From Fibrobacterota bacterium (GTDB taxonomy: Bacteria > Fibrobacterota > Chitinivibrionia > Chitinivibrionales > FEN-1185), in the NCBI GenBank assembly GCA_003165595.1, contig PLWQ01000036.1, positions 112,308 through 176,307 on the forward strand: a stretch of 64,000 nt of DNA, read 5' to 3'. Positions 25,957 to 34,826 of this stretch are shown one piece after another (position 1 is the stretch's first letter; each line of letters begins with the position of its first letter). Made by a program: the position numbers and the translations under genes. The notes beneath the pieces were generated by a model. That model searched no databases. It worked only from the letters and a program-made list of their open reading frames with translations, and was not told the DNA's origin.

Positions 25957-28281
25957 ATGGATTCGCAAACGATGTATACGTTTCTGCGGGAAAAAGTCGA
26001 GCTGTTCAAGGGTTTCCCGGTTCCCCGCATCAAGGAACTCATTGCCGGTTCGCGCGTGACAACCTTTGAGGGCAACGAGGCGGTAATCAAGTTCGGTGAA
26101 GAAGGCCGGTTCCTGGGCGTGATACTTTCCGGGCAGGCGGAAGCCGCGGTCACCGACAATACCGGCCGCAAAATCCGGCTTTCCCTGCTTGAGGCCGGCA
26201 GCATTTTCGGCGAAATATCCCTGATGACGGGGAACCAGACGATCGCCAGTATCATCGGCATCACCCGCTGCGAAGCGCTCCTCATACCGCAGCAACTTTT
26301 TGCCACGGCACTCATCACGTATCCGCCGGCCATCCATTATCTCTCCCGGACCATCACCAAGCGCACCACGGAATGGTCGCTCATGGCCAATCTAGCCGAA
26401 GAGGCCATGCAAAAAAGCGATGACCCCTACGGCCTCAAGCTTAAGACGGAACAGCCCGCAAAAATCCTCATTATCAATTGCGGATCATCGTCTCTGAAAT
26501 ATGCCCTTTTCGACTCAACCGACGAAAGCAAAGTGGTGCGGGGATCAATAGAGCGTGTTGGCGGATCGGAGACCATGAAGCATACGTGTCGCTTCGGCGG
26601 CAATGAGGTAGAGGTGCCCGTCACCGGGAGCGGAGGCCACCGCGAGGCGTTCCTCGCCATGATCGAAGCTCTCATGTCAAAAAGCATCGGCGCGATCCGT
26701 CGCGTTGAGGACATAACCGCGGTCGGACACCGGATAGTGCACGGCGGGGACAAGCTCACCCAGCCGGTTGTCGTCACCGATGAGGTGATCAAGGAGATCG
26801 AGAATGTCGCCTCGCTCGCCCCGCTGCATAACCACGTGCATCTCATTGGCATACGGGAGGCGCGCGCGTTGTTTCCCCACGTTCCCCACGTGACGGTTTT
26901 CGATACCGGATTCCATAATTCGCTTCCGCCGTACGCCTACATGTACGGACTGCCCTATGAATATTACAAGCAGAAGAAAATCAGACGCTACGGGTTTCAC
27001 GGCACGTCTCACTTGTACGTTTCGCTTCGGGCCGCCGAATTTCTCAAACGGTCGTTTACCGCCCTCAACATCATTTCGTGCCACCTGGGCAACGGCGCGT
27101 CACTGTGCGCCGTCGATCACGGACGGTCGGTCGATACGACAATGGGCTTTACGCCGACGGCGGGGCTTCTCATGGGCACCCGTACCGGAGACATCGATCC
27201 CTCGGTTCTCATTTACCTCATGCGAACCGAGCACATGGGCGCCGACGAACTGGAAAAGCTCATCAACTTCCAGAGCGGCTTCAAGGGGATTTCCGGCTTG
27301 TCAAACGACATGCGGGAGATCGAAAAAGCGTCCCAGCAGGGTGTCCACCGGGCGCTCCTTGCATACAAGACCTTCTGCTACCAGATTCGCAAATACATCG
27401 GATCATACGTCGCCGCCATGCAGGGCCTCGACGTCGTCATATTTACCGGCGGCATAGGCCAGGGCAGCGCGGGTGTGAGGGGCCTTGCCTGTCAGGGGCT
27501 CGCCCACATGGGAATAAGCCTTGACGAAAAGAAAAACCTGAGCGCGAAGGGCTTTTCCGGGGTGAGCGACATTTCGGTGGACGGATCTCCCGTGCGGATA
27601 CTGGTTGTTCCCACCGACGAAGAGCGCATGATTGCGCGCGAAACCATCCGGACCATCGCGTCGAGCTACATCGGCGCCATTATTGAGGCACAGAAGAAAA
27701 CCCCGGTGCCCATCGAGGTGTCGGCGCATCATGTTCATCTCTCGGCGGAACACGTGGAATCGCTGTTCGGAAAAGGCCATACGCTTACGCCGGCGCACGA
27801 ACTGTCTCAGACCGGACAGTTCGCGTGCAAGGAGACCCTCAATCTTGTCGGCCCCAAGGGCCGCGTGGACCGCGTGCGCGTGCTTGGGCCAGTGCGCAAG
27901 GAAACCCAGGTGGAGATCGCCATGACCGAGCAGTTCAAGCTCGGCATTCATCCGCCCATCCGCGAGTCCGGCGACCTGGAAAATACGCCCGGCATTACCA
28001 TAGAGGGCGACGCCGGATCGGTTGTTATTCCCAAGGGTGTGATCTGCGCGCTGCGGCATATCCACATGTCGGCGGAGGACGCGCTGCGGTTCGGGCTGCG
28101 CGACAAGTTCAAGGTGCGCGTGCGCGTGGAAGGAGACCGCGAGCTTGTTTTTGGCGACGTCCTGATCCGCGTCAATCCCGAGTATCGGCTGGCAATGCAC
28201 ATCGACACCGATGAGGCGAATGCGGCGAATATCGGACCGGGTGCGATCGGGCATATCGAGGCGGTGCAGACAAGAGATTGA
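25957..28281 (+). CDS. Fusion: cNMP-binding-like domain + acetate kinase + PduL phosphotransacylase
   Basis: 774 aa; GAGGAA precedes the ATG. Residues ~15-135: Crp-type cyclic-nucleotide-binding fold (VILSGQAEA, GSIFGEISLM), but the phosphate-binding Pro-Arg is Gln-Thr (95-96 region), so the ligand may not be cAMP. Residues ~168-570: acetate kinase with INCGSSSLKY, VGHRIVHGGD, IRRYGFHGTSH, HLGNGAS, MGTRTGDIDP and FTGGIGQGS. Residues ~583-770: PduL-type phosphotransacylase with SAHHVHLS and LRHIHMS zinc histidines. It joins both steps acetyl-CoA + Pi to acetate + ATP in one chain, with a built-in sensor. No HTH. Confidence 0.92.
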   Translation: MDSQTMYTFLREKVELFKGFPVPRIKELIAGSRVTTFEGNEAVIKFGEEGRFLGVILSGQAEAAVTDNTGRKIRLSLLEAGSIFGEISLMTGNQTIASIIGITRCEALLIPQQLFATALITYPPAIHYLSRTITKRTTEWSLMANLAEEAMQKSDDPYGLKLKTEQPAKILIINCGSSSLKYALFDSTDESKVVRGSIERVGGSETMKHTCRFGGNEVEVPVTGSGGHREAFLAMIEALMSKSIGAIRRVEDITAVGHRIVHGGDKLTQPVVVTDEVIKEIENVASLAPLHNHVHLIGIREARALFPHVPHVTVFDTGFHNSLPPYAYMYGLPYEYYKQKKIRRYGFHGTSHLYVSLRAAEFLKRSFTALNIISCHLGNGASLCAVDHGRSVDTTMGFTPTAGLLMGTRTGDIDPSVLIYLMRTEHMGADELEKLINFQSGFKGISGLSNDMREIEKASQQGVHRALLAYKTFCYQIRKYIGSYVAAMQGLDVVIFTGGIGQGSAGVRGLACQGLAHMGISLDEKKNLSAKGFSGVSDISVDGSPVRILVVPTDEERMIARETIRTIASSYIGAIIEAQKKTPVPIEVSAHHVHLSAEHVESLFGKGHTLTPAHELSQTGQFACKETLNLVGPKGRVDRVRVLGPVRKETQVEIAMTEQFKLGIHPPIRESGDLENTPGITIEGDAGSVVIPKGVICALRHIHMSAEDALRFGLRDKFKVRVRVEGDRELVFGDVLIRVNPEYRLAMHIDTDEANAANIGPGAIGHIEAVQTRD

Positions 28282-28320
28282 CAATACAAAATAGATGCGG
28301 AAGGCGTCGGCGCACGATCG

Positions 28321-28698
28321 CTATTTGTCCGGTCCGTGCTCCGGCGGCAGCGGTATTTTGTTTCCGTTGTTGTCAACAGAAACGAATGAGACGTGGGTCG
28401 AAAACACGGCCTCCTCTTCCCTGGATGATTGATTTGAAGCGAAGACCACGGCGGCGTAGGTGACCGACGTCGTGCCCCTCTTCTGCTGCTGGATTTCGAA
28501 TCTGAGAATGGCCCCGTTGCTCACCCGCTTTCTAAACTGGATATTGTCCATGGCTCTGGTCACCAGAATTGTGCCGGGATAGTCCCGCGCCGCGGCCAGC
28601 CATGTGAATTCGTCAATCCATTTGAGGAGCTGGCCGCCAAAGAGAAAGCCCTGGTGGCTGAGGTGCTCGGGTCTCACAAAGCAGAAGTTGTTCATCAT
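28321..28698 (-). CDS. Acyl-CoA thioesterase, hotdog fold
   Basis: 125 aa. YciA/BFIT-type hotdog thioesterase: RPEHLSHQGFLFGGQLLKWIDE holds the catalytic segment (Gly-Gly before the Asp/Glu helix), then VTRAMDNIQFRKRV and the Ser/Thr strand. AAGGGAAA lies upstream; either of two adjacent ATGs may start it. It is tail-to-tail with the acetate kinase fusion (39 bp gap), and its substrate could be acetyl-CoA or longer acyl-CoA. Confidence 0.85.
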   Translation of the reverse strand: MMNNFCFVRPEHLSHQGFLFGGQLLKWIDEFTWLAAARDYPGTILVTRAMDNIQFRKRVSNGAILRFEIQQQKRGTTSVTYAAVVFASNQSSREEEAVFSTHVSFVSVDNNGNKIPLPPEHGPDK

Positions 28699-28723
28699 GA
28701 TTTCCCTTTACCAATATTCGGCG

Positions 28724-29752
28724 CTACGCCTTCTCCGCCAGTTCCTTCACCAGCCGCTCCGTATCTCCCCATCCCAGACACGGATCGGTAATAGACTTCC
28801 CATACACATTGCCGTCGGGCTTCTGCATCCCCTCTTCGATGAAGCTTTCGATCATGAGCCCGCGCACGATTTTCCGGAGCACAGGGGAGTGCCTTCTGCT
28901 TTCCATTATTTCGAGCGCGATACGCGACTGCTCTTTGTATTTCTTGTTCGAGTTTGAGTGGTTTGTGTCAACGATGATTGCCGGATTCGCAAGTCCGCGT
29001 TTGTCGTATTTTTCCGCGCACAGCATGAGATCCTCGTAGTGGTAATTGGGGATGTTCCGGCCGTAGTGGTTCACGGCGCCGCGGAGTACCGCGTGCGCAT
29101 GGGGATTGCCGCTGGTGCTCACTTCCCACCCGTTGTAGAGAAACACGTGGCCCGCTTGCGCAGCGGCAATGGCGTTGAACATCACTTCCAGGTCGCCGCT
29201 GGTGGGGTTCTTGGCGCCTACCGGAATGTCAAGCCCGCTCACGGTGAGCCGGTGGGCCTGGTTTTCCACCGAACGCGCGCCTATTGCCACATAGGAAAGC
29301 AGGTCTTCGAGGTACGGATAGTTTTCCGGGTACAGCATTTCGTCGGCGGCCGAAAGGCCCGTTTCCGAAAGAGCGCGAATGTGCATGCGCCGTATCGCGC
29401 GCAGGCCTTCCACGATGTTGGGTTCCTTCTGCGGATCGGGCTGATGCGCCATGCCCTTGTAGCCGACGCCCATGGTGCGCGGCTTGTTGGTGTAGATGCG
29501 AGGCACCAGGATGAGCCGGTCGCCTACGCGCTCGCCAAGTTTTGCAAGGCGGGTTATGTAGTCGCACACCGCGTCTTCGTCGTGGGCCGAGCACGGGCCG
29601 ATAATGAGCACGAAGCGATCGGTCTCGCCGGACAACGCGGCAATGATCTCCCGGTCGCGCTCCTTTTTGATGTGAGTGCATGCTTTGGACACGGGCATTT
29701 GCGAAATGATTTCCTTTACGGTTGGGACTTTCTTGAGTTTCTTGAAGCTCAT
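28724..29752 (-). CDS. 3-deoxy-7-phosphoheptulonate synthase (DAHP synthase, class I)
   Basis: 342 aa from MSFKKLKKV (GGAAT upstream); an in-frame ATG four codons earlier lacks a ribosome site. First step of the shikimate pathway. Class I AroF/G/H marks: FVLIIGPCSAHDE, PRIYTNKPRTMGVGYKG, SVENQAHR, SGLDIPVGAKNPTSGD and VDTNHSNSNKKY. The N-terminal regulatory extension is shorter than in E. coli enzymes, so the feedback amino acid cannot be assigned. It stands alone; the thioesterase gene starts 26 bp downstream. Confidence 0.93.
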   Translation of the reverse strand: MSFKKLKKVPTVKEIISQMPVSKACTHIKKERDREIIAALSGETDRFVLIIGPCSAHDEDAVCDYITRLAKLGERVGDRLILVPRIYTNKPRTMGVGYKGMAHQPDPQKEPNIVEGLRAIRRMHIRALSETGLSAADEMLYPENYPYLEDLLSYVAIGARSVENQAHRLTVSGLDIPVGAKNPTSGDLEVMFNAIAAAQAGHVFLYNGWEVSTSGNPHAHAVLRGAVNHYGRNIPNYHYEDLMLCAEKYDKRGLANPAIIVDTNHSNSNKKYKEQSRIALEIMESRRHSPVLRKIVRGLMIESFIEEGMQKPDGNVYGKSITDPCLGWGDTERLVKELAEKA

Positions 29753-29825
29753 GGGCAATTCCATTGTGCAAAGGGTTAAGCAGGAGCTTTCGTCACCAAG
29801 AATATACAACGTGCGGTAGCTCGGG

Positions 29826-30584
29826 TCAGTCGGCCCTGCCGGCGATTACAACCTTCCTCGACAAAGGGCCAAGGAAGGGAAAATGTCTAAAGAGCCACTT
29901 GTCCGCGGTATGCCCGGCACGAGTCAACCAGTTGACCGGTGTACGACAGAGGAAATGCGACATAATGCCGGCCGGCACCAAGGCGAGTTGCGCATAAGAG
30001 AATGTTGTATGGGGGAAAACGGCCCTTATCATTGCAAGTTCCCTTGGTCCCAGCGGTCTCTCGCTTCTTGTACGCGCGTTCGGCGTAAGGCTGCGGATGC
30101 ATGCTGCGAGAGGATTGAAGGCCAGCGGTTCAACGAAGAGAATACCGCCTTTGGGACGCAAAACCCGGCGAATCTCCGGAAGAGCGCGCGCCAAGTCGAG
30201 GTGGTGGAGCACGGCGGTGCCGAACACAAAATCGAACGTCCGGTCGCTAAAGTCCAGTCGATGGGCGTCCATGCGGACGAAATCCACGTTCAAGTCGGGG
30301 GTGAGAAAGCTCTTCATTGCGCCGAAGGTAAGCTCTTTTGACGATATGTTCACGCAGGTGAGGCGGGAGGGCCGGACTCCTTCTTTATACAAATAGGAAT
30401 ACCACGAGTCCGAGCCTATGGAAAGAACGTCTTTCCCGTGCGCGGGTGAAAGAAGCTCCTTGAGGCGTGCCCCGGAGAGCGATCGCCAGGTGCTGTCGGC
30501 GTGGTCGAGCAGGTTGGCAAGCAAATGGAGTCGATGCGCGGGGTCGTCCCAGAATGCGCGTTCCTCTGTTGGAGAAGCAGTCAT
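29826..30584 (-). CDS. Class I SAM-dependent methyltransferase
   Basis: 252 aa. Methyltransf_11 pattern: VLSIGSDSWYSYLY replaces the usual motif I glycines in part, followed by VDFVRMDAHRLDFSDRTFDFVFGTAVLHHL and LRPKGGILFVEPL. The C-terminal 80 residues are basic and aromatic (LFRHFPFLGPLSRKVV), perhaps membrane-associated. The substrate is unknown; quinone, lipid and sugar methylases share this fold. Confidence 0.8.
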   Translation of the reverse strand: MTASPTEERAFWDDPAHRLHLLANLLDHADSTWRSLSGARLKELLSPAHGKDVLSIGSDSWYSYLYKEGVRPSRLTCVNISSKELTFGAMKSFLTPDLNVDFVRMDAHRLDFSDRTFDFVFGTAVLHHLDLARALPEIRRVLRPKGGILFVEPLAFNPLAACIRSLTPNARTRSERPLGPRELAMIRAVFPHTTFSYAQLALVPAGIMSHFLCRTPVNWLTRAGHTADKWLFRHFPFLGPLSRKVVIAGRAD

Positions 30585-30605
30585 AGGTCTGGTTCTTTTG
30601 AAAAT

Positions 30606-30686
30606 CGCCTCACCCTCAGGCCGTGCTGCTACCCGTTTTTCCTTTCAACAAGGTTGAAAAAAGAGGCATTGAGAAAGGGTGAGGCG
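30606..30686. repeat. 11-bp inverted repeat between the SecA-like and methyltransferase genes
   Basis: CGCCTCACCCT (30606-30616) pairs with AGGGTGAGGCG (30676-30686), enclosing a smaller TTTCAAC/GTTGAAA hairpin. It lies in the 142-bp gap after the SecA-like stop and before the methyltransferase start (both minus strand), so it may be a transcript-end structure of the SecA-like gene. Confidence 0.5.
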
Positions 30687-30726
30687 CACAAAAAGGTTGT
30701 GAATGTATCTTGCGCAGCTGCCGACG

Positions 30727-33153
30727 TCATTCCGCCTTGCGCCTCTTCTTTGCTATGGCCCTCAAGAGAAAATACAACCCCGTCAGCGGCCACAACAGCC
30801 CGGCCCACGCGCTCAGCCCGATATTGCCCTTGAGCTGAATTTCCAGCATGGGGTCAAACGGACTGTCGTTGATGAGGTAGGTCCACGTGGCCGAGGGGGC
30901 TCCGGGGCCGCAGGGGGCACGTGACTGATCTTCGCCAAAAGCAATCTGTCGGCAGCGCCCAAGGATCTCATCATCAATTGCCGCCGTCATTGCGTCGAAC
31001 ATGCCGATAATCAGCTTCTGGAATTCGAACAAGGGGTCCTGGCCGCCAATGCGGCGCAGGTGTATGCCGTCGCGGATGTCGGCGGCAGTCGCCAGGTGGC
31101 GCGACCAATGCCGGTCGATGCACGGCAGCGCAATGTTTCTGCAAAGCGCCGCGGCGCCGGGCATCCCATGCTTCAGAACAAGATGCTGTTCGCACGTCGG
31201 GTCACGCTGCCGCAGAAATGCCAGCGCGCCGTCTGACGCGAGAATGCCCCATCGTTTTGCAAACAGGATGCTGCGCTGTTTTTCAAGCAGTACCGAATAC
31301 CGGAGCAGCGTGGTCTTGATCTCGGCATTTTGCCCTTCGATGATCCGCTGCACGCGGTTGACCTCGCTTCTCACCAGGGGATTGTCGATTGCGCCGGATT
31401 CGTCGGGCCGGGCGCGGCCGCCGGGCAGCAGGTCGCGAAGGCGGTACTTTACAAAGAGGTCATCCTCCAGGCTCACGAAGAAGCGGGAGCATCCTGGATC
31501 GCCTTGCCTGCCGGCCCTGCCCCTAAGCTGGCTGTCGATACGGGCGCTTTCATGCTTGTTTGTACCGATCACATACAGCCCGCCAAGCGAAAACACCGCG
31601 TCTCTGGTCTCGCCGGTTGCGCCGCCCAGCTTGATGTCGGTGCCGCGGCCCGCCATGTTGGTTGAGATTGTCACCGAGCCGAGCGCACCCGCTTCGGCGA
31701 TAATCGTGGCCTCGTGCTCGTCATTTTTTGCGTTGAGAATGCTGCATGAAACGCCCCTACGTGTGAGGTCGGCGGCAAGGTCGTCCGATTCCCGAACAGT
31801 CCGTGTTCCTACAAGGATGGGACGGCCGGTCTCGTGCACAGCCGTAATTTCCCGGACAAGCGCGCGGTGTTTTGCCTGCTGCGTTGAAAAAATCCTGTCG
31901 TTATTGTCAATGCGGATGCAGGGCTTGTGCGGCGGTACTGCCACGACCCGCAGGTTGTAGAGCTTCCGGAACTCCTCTTCGGCGGCCTGTGCGGTGGCGG
32001 TCATGCCGCAGAGCTTGGGATACAGGCAAACAAAATGCTGCAGCGTGATGGAATTCAGGATAACCCCGTTTGACATTACAGAAATGCTCTCTTTTGCCTC
32101 TATGGCGGCCTGCAGACCGTCGGGCCAGCGCCGCCTGTCGGCCACGCGGCCGGTAAATTCGTCGACAAGTTCGATGCGTCCGTCCCGGACAAGGTAATCT
32201 TCGTCGGCACGGAGGAGGTGCTGGGCGTGAAGCGCATAGCTCAAGCGCGCCAGATTCTCGAAATTCTCTTCCGCATACAAATTGCCGCAGCACAGCAGCG
32301 CCTCGCTGTTGAGTTCTCCTTCTTCGGTAAGGTGGATAGCGCGGGCATACTCGTCGAACTGGAAATCCCTCCCCTCGACAAGCCGGCGCGCAACCGCGGC
32401 AATGGCGAAAAGCTCGTTCTCATTTCCGATCCCCGCGCAGGGATCGTTTCCGGCAATCACGAGCGGGACTCTTGCCTCGTCGATAAGAATAGAGTCCGCC
32501 TCGTCGACGATGGCAACGCTCAAGGGCCTGTGAACGATGTCGTTTGCCGACGAGCACAGGCTGTCGCGCAGGAAATCGAATCCCGCCTCTTTGGCCGTTA
32601 CGTAGGTGACGTCGGCGCCGTATGCGGCTTTACGTTCGGCAATACTCATGCCTTCCTGCACGCAGCCTGCGCTCACGCCCAGAAACCGGTACACCGGGCC
32701 CATCCATTCGGCGTCGCGTCGCGCAAGATAGTCGTTGAAGGTGAGCACATGAACGCCTTTGCCCCAAAGCGCGTTGAGGTAGGCCGGGAATACCGCTGCA
32801 AGCGTTTTCCCTTCGCCGGTCTGCATTTCCGCGCACGCAGCCGCCTCAAGCACGATGGCGGCCAGGATCTGCTCGTCGAAGGTCGAAAGGCCCAGGGTTC
32901 TGTTCACTGCCTCGGATACAAGGGAATAGGCTTCGGCCAGAAGATCGCCCGGCGTTTCGCTGGCGCGCGCCCGGGAAACCAACCGGGCTGATGCGGCGCG
33001 CAGCGCGTCGCCGGATTTTCCTTTGAGTTCCCTGCCTCGCCGCTTGATTTCGGCCAGGGTGGGAAAGTATGGCGAACAATCGTATTCTATGGTGCAGCCG
33101 TTGAGGCGGCGCAGATACCGTGACAGTCTGACGTGCATTGCAGTGTGGGTCAT
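30727..33153 (-). CDS. SecA-like ATPase (accessory/paralogous form) with hydrophobic C-terminus
   Basis: 808 aa from MTHTAMHVRL; AAAGGAAG lies ~6 nt upstream, and the ORF's ~130 extra upstream residues have no SecA match. Walker A QTGEGKTLAA (111-120), VDEADSILIDEA (216-227, usual form DEVDS), GMTATAQAAEEEF, VGTRTVRESDDLA, NMAGRGTDIKLGG and QLRGRAGRQGDPG are all present, so it should hydrolyse ATP. The SEC-C zinc tail is missing; instead the last 35 residues hold a membrane-like segment (AWAGLLWPLTGLYFLL) and KKRRK. This points to a SecA2-type or dedicated exporter motor. Confidence 0.85.
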   Translation of the reverse strand: MTHTAMHVRLSRYLRRLNGCTIEYDCSPYFPTLAEIKRRGRELKGKSGDALRAASARLVSRARASETPGDLLAEAYSLVSEAVNRTLGLSTFDEQILAAIVLEAAACAEMQTGEGKTLAAVFPAYLNALWGKGVHVLTFNDYLARRDAEWMGPVYRFLGVSAGCVQEGMSIAERKAAYGADVTYVTAKEAGFDFLRDSLCSSANDIVHRPLSVAIVDEADSILIDEARVPLVIAGNDPCAGIGNENELFAIAAVARRLVEGRDFQFDEYARAIHLTEEGELNSEALLCCGNLYAEENFENLARLSYALHAQHLLRADEDYLVRDGRIELVDEFTGRVADRRRWPDGLQAAIEAKESISVMSNGVILNSITLQHFVCLYPKLCGMTATAQAAEEEFRKLYNLRVVAVPPHKPCIRIDNNDRIFSTQQAKHRALVREITAVHETGRPILVGTRTVRESDDLAADLTRRGVSCSILNAKNDEHEATIIAEAGALGSVTISTNMAGRGTDIKLGGATGETRDAVFSLGGLYVIGTNKHESARIDSQLRGRAGRQGDPGCSRFFVSLEDDLFVKYRLRDLLPGGRARPDESGAIDNPLVRSEVNRVQRIIEGQNAEIKTTLLRYSVLLEKQRSILFAKRWGILASDGALAFLRQRDPTCEQHLVLKHGMPGAAALCRNIALPCIDRHWSRHLATAADIRDGIHLRRIGGQDPLFEFQKLIIGMFDAMTAAIDDEILGRCRQIAFGEDQSRAPCGPGAPSATWTYLINDSPFDPMLEIQLKGNIGLSAWAGLLWPLTGLYFLLRAIAKKRRKAE

Positions 33154-33250
33154 GGAGCTTCCTTTTGTAAACACGTAGTTTTGCAGGTTAATCCGGAGGA
33201 CCGATACGGCATCTGCCTTCGCGGAGAACCGGATACGACAGGACCGGGAA

Positions 33251-33673
33251 CTAGCAAGCGGGCAGGAAGCTGGGTTCGGAAGCGTGAGGGGAACCGGAGC
33301 ACTTTCGAATGATGGAGATGAGGCGTGCGGAAACCGGAACTGCGGGAACAAGAAGCCCGGGCATGCGCAGCGCATACCGGTCGAAATCGGTCTGGAGGTA
33401 CTCATTGATATGCCGGACAACGGCGAGGGCCGCTTCGATACAGGGATCGTTTGATGATGTGCCCGGCGTGCACAGTATCGGAGCGGCAAGTCCCGGGGCG
33501 CCGGGCACGACAAGCTCGACAAATGGACGGTCGGCGAGCGGTGCATGGCCGATCGGAGCGGCCAGGCAGGAATCCAGCCTTACGATGCAGACAAAGATAT
33601 TGAGGAGAAAGGCCGCGCGCAGCAGGGCCGCCATCGACCGGGAAACGAGTGGGATGTGCAGAGATCGGTTCAT
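33251..33673 (-). CDS. Small secreted protein, unknown function
   Basis: 140 aa. A hydrophobic N-terminus (SMAALLRAAFLLNIFVCIV) followed by CLAAP resembles a signal peptide. The mature part is Pro/Ala-rich with four Cys. It sits 97 bp upstream of the SecA-like gene on the same strand and could be its partner or substrate (inference). No clear ribosome site precedes ATG 33673 and no family is recognised, so the gene call is tentative. Confidence 0.45.
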   Translation of the reverse strand: MNRSLHIPLVSRSMAALLRAAFLLNIFVCIVRLDSCLAAPIGHAPLADRPFVELVVPGAPGLAAPILCTPGTSSNDPCIEAALAVVRHINEYLQTDFDRYALRMPGLLVPAVPVSARLISIIRKCSGSPHASEPSFLPAC

Positions 33674-33866
33674 GAGAGACAATATACAACGGTTGTTCCG
33701 GCAAAGCAATTTTCCTTTGGTGTGCCGGTCCCGCACAATTCGGCGAACATACAAGGCAAATGCGGGGACGATGCCAAATTTCGTGCGCCCGTGGCGCAGC
33801 GAGTGTATTTTATCGAAATCGTCCGAGCCCGAGTGCTCTGCAACGGCAACGCAGGAAGGGTTTTGC

Positions 33867-34784
33867 ATGAACGCCGCAATTGTCGCCAAAGACCTTACCA
33901 AGAAATTCGACGAATTCACGGCTGTAAAGGGCATTTCGTTTGAAATAGGCGAAGGCGAGTGCTTCGCGTTCCTGGGTCCCAACGGCGCGGGAAAGACAAC
34001 CACGGTGAGGATGGTGCACTGTGTGTCGCCGATTTCCGGCGGCTCGGTGACGGTGTTCGGGGAGTCCGCCGGTCTTGACAACAGAAAAATCAAGGCCGTC
34101 ACGGGCGTCATTCCGCAGGAAATCAATCTCGACTCCGGCCTCACGGTGCACGAGAACCTCATGGTCTTCGCCCGCTTCTTCGACATTCCCGGCCGCGAGG
34201 CGGCCAAACGGGTGGATGAGCTGCTGGCGTTCGTGGAGCTCGAGGGAAAGAAGAAGAGCAGGATCGACGAGCTGTCCACGGGCATGAAGCGCAGACTGCT
34301 TGTCGCACGCGCATTGCTCAACAAGCCCAGGCTCATCATCGCCGACGAGCCCACCACCGGGCTGGATCCTCAGGCGAGGCATCTCATCTGGCAGCGGCTG
34401 CGGCTGCTCAAGAGCCAGGGTGCGACACTCATCCTCACGACGCAGTACATGGAAGAGGCGGAACAGCTCTGCGACCGGCTCGTGGTGATGTATGACGGAC
34501 GCATTCTCAAAGAAGGTTCGCCGCGCCGGCTTGTTGAGGATGAAATCGGCAAGGAAGTGGTGGAGATACGGGTTGCCAAAGAGGAAGACGGCCGGCTCAT
34601 TGCGCTTGCCGCCGACTGCAGCTGCGGCCATGAGCGCGCCGGCGATACCCTGTATTTCCACTGTGCGAACGGCCATGACCTTGTCAAGCGGATGGTGGAT
34701 CGCGGCATGGCAAATGTCCGGAACCGCCCCGCAACGCTTGAAGATGTTTTCCTGAAACTCACGGGCCGGAGCCTGGTGGAATAA
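33867..34784 (+). CDS. ABC transporter ATPase, NodI/CcmA-like
   Basis: 305 aa from MNAAIVAKDL with AGGAAGGG upstream. Walker A FLGPNGAGKTTTV, Q-loop VIPQEINLD, signature ELSTGMKRRLLVARAL, Walker B LIIADEPTTGLDP and the His loop near LILTTQYMEEAEQL are intact. The C-terminal ~90 residues are a NodI-type extension. It pairs with the ABC-2 permease 42 bp downstream to form a polysaccharide, lipid or drug exporter in the inner membrane. Confidence 0.92.
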   Translation: MNAAIVAKDLTKKFDEFTAVKGISFEIGEGECFAFLGPNGAGKTTTVRMVHCVSPISGGSVTVFGESAGLDNRKIKAVTGVIPQEINLDSGLTVHENLMVFARFFDIPGREAAKRVDELLAFVELEGKKKSRIDELSTGMKRRLLVARALLNKPRLIIADEPTTGLDPQARHLIWQRLRLLKSQGATLILTTQYMEEAEQLCDRLVVMYDGRILKEGSPRRLVEDEIGKEVVEIRVAKEEDGRLIALAADCSCGHERAGDTLYFHCANGHDLVKRMVDRGMANVRNRPATLEDVFLKLTGRSLVE

Positions 34785-34826
34785 TCCGCCGGGCTGCGGC
34801 GGCACACGCAGGGAAAAGAGCGACTC

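Noticed and set aside
30727-33546. 939-residue form of the SecA-like protein
   Set aside because: The first 131 residues have no SecA likeness and overlap the small secreted protein gene in another frame; a good ribosome site precedes MTHTAMHV at 33153.
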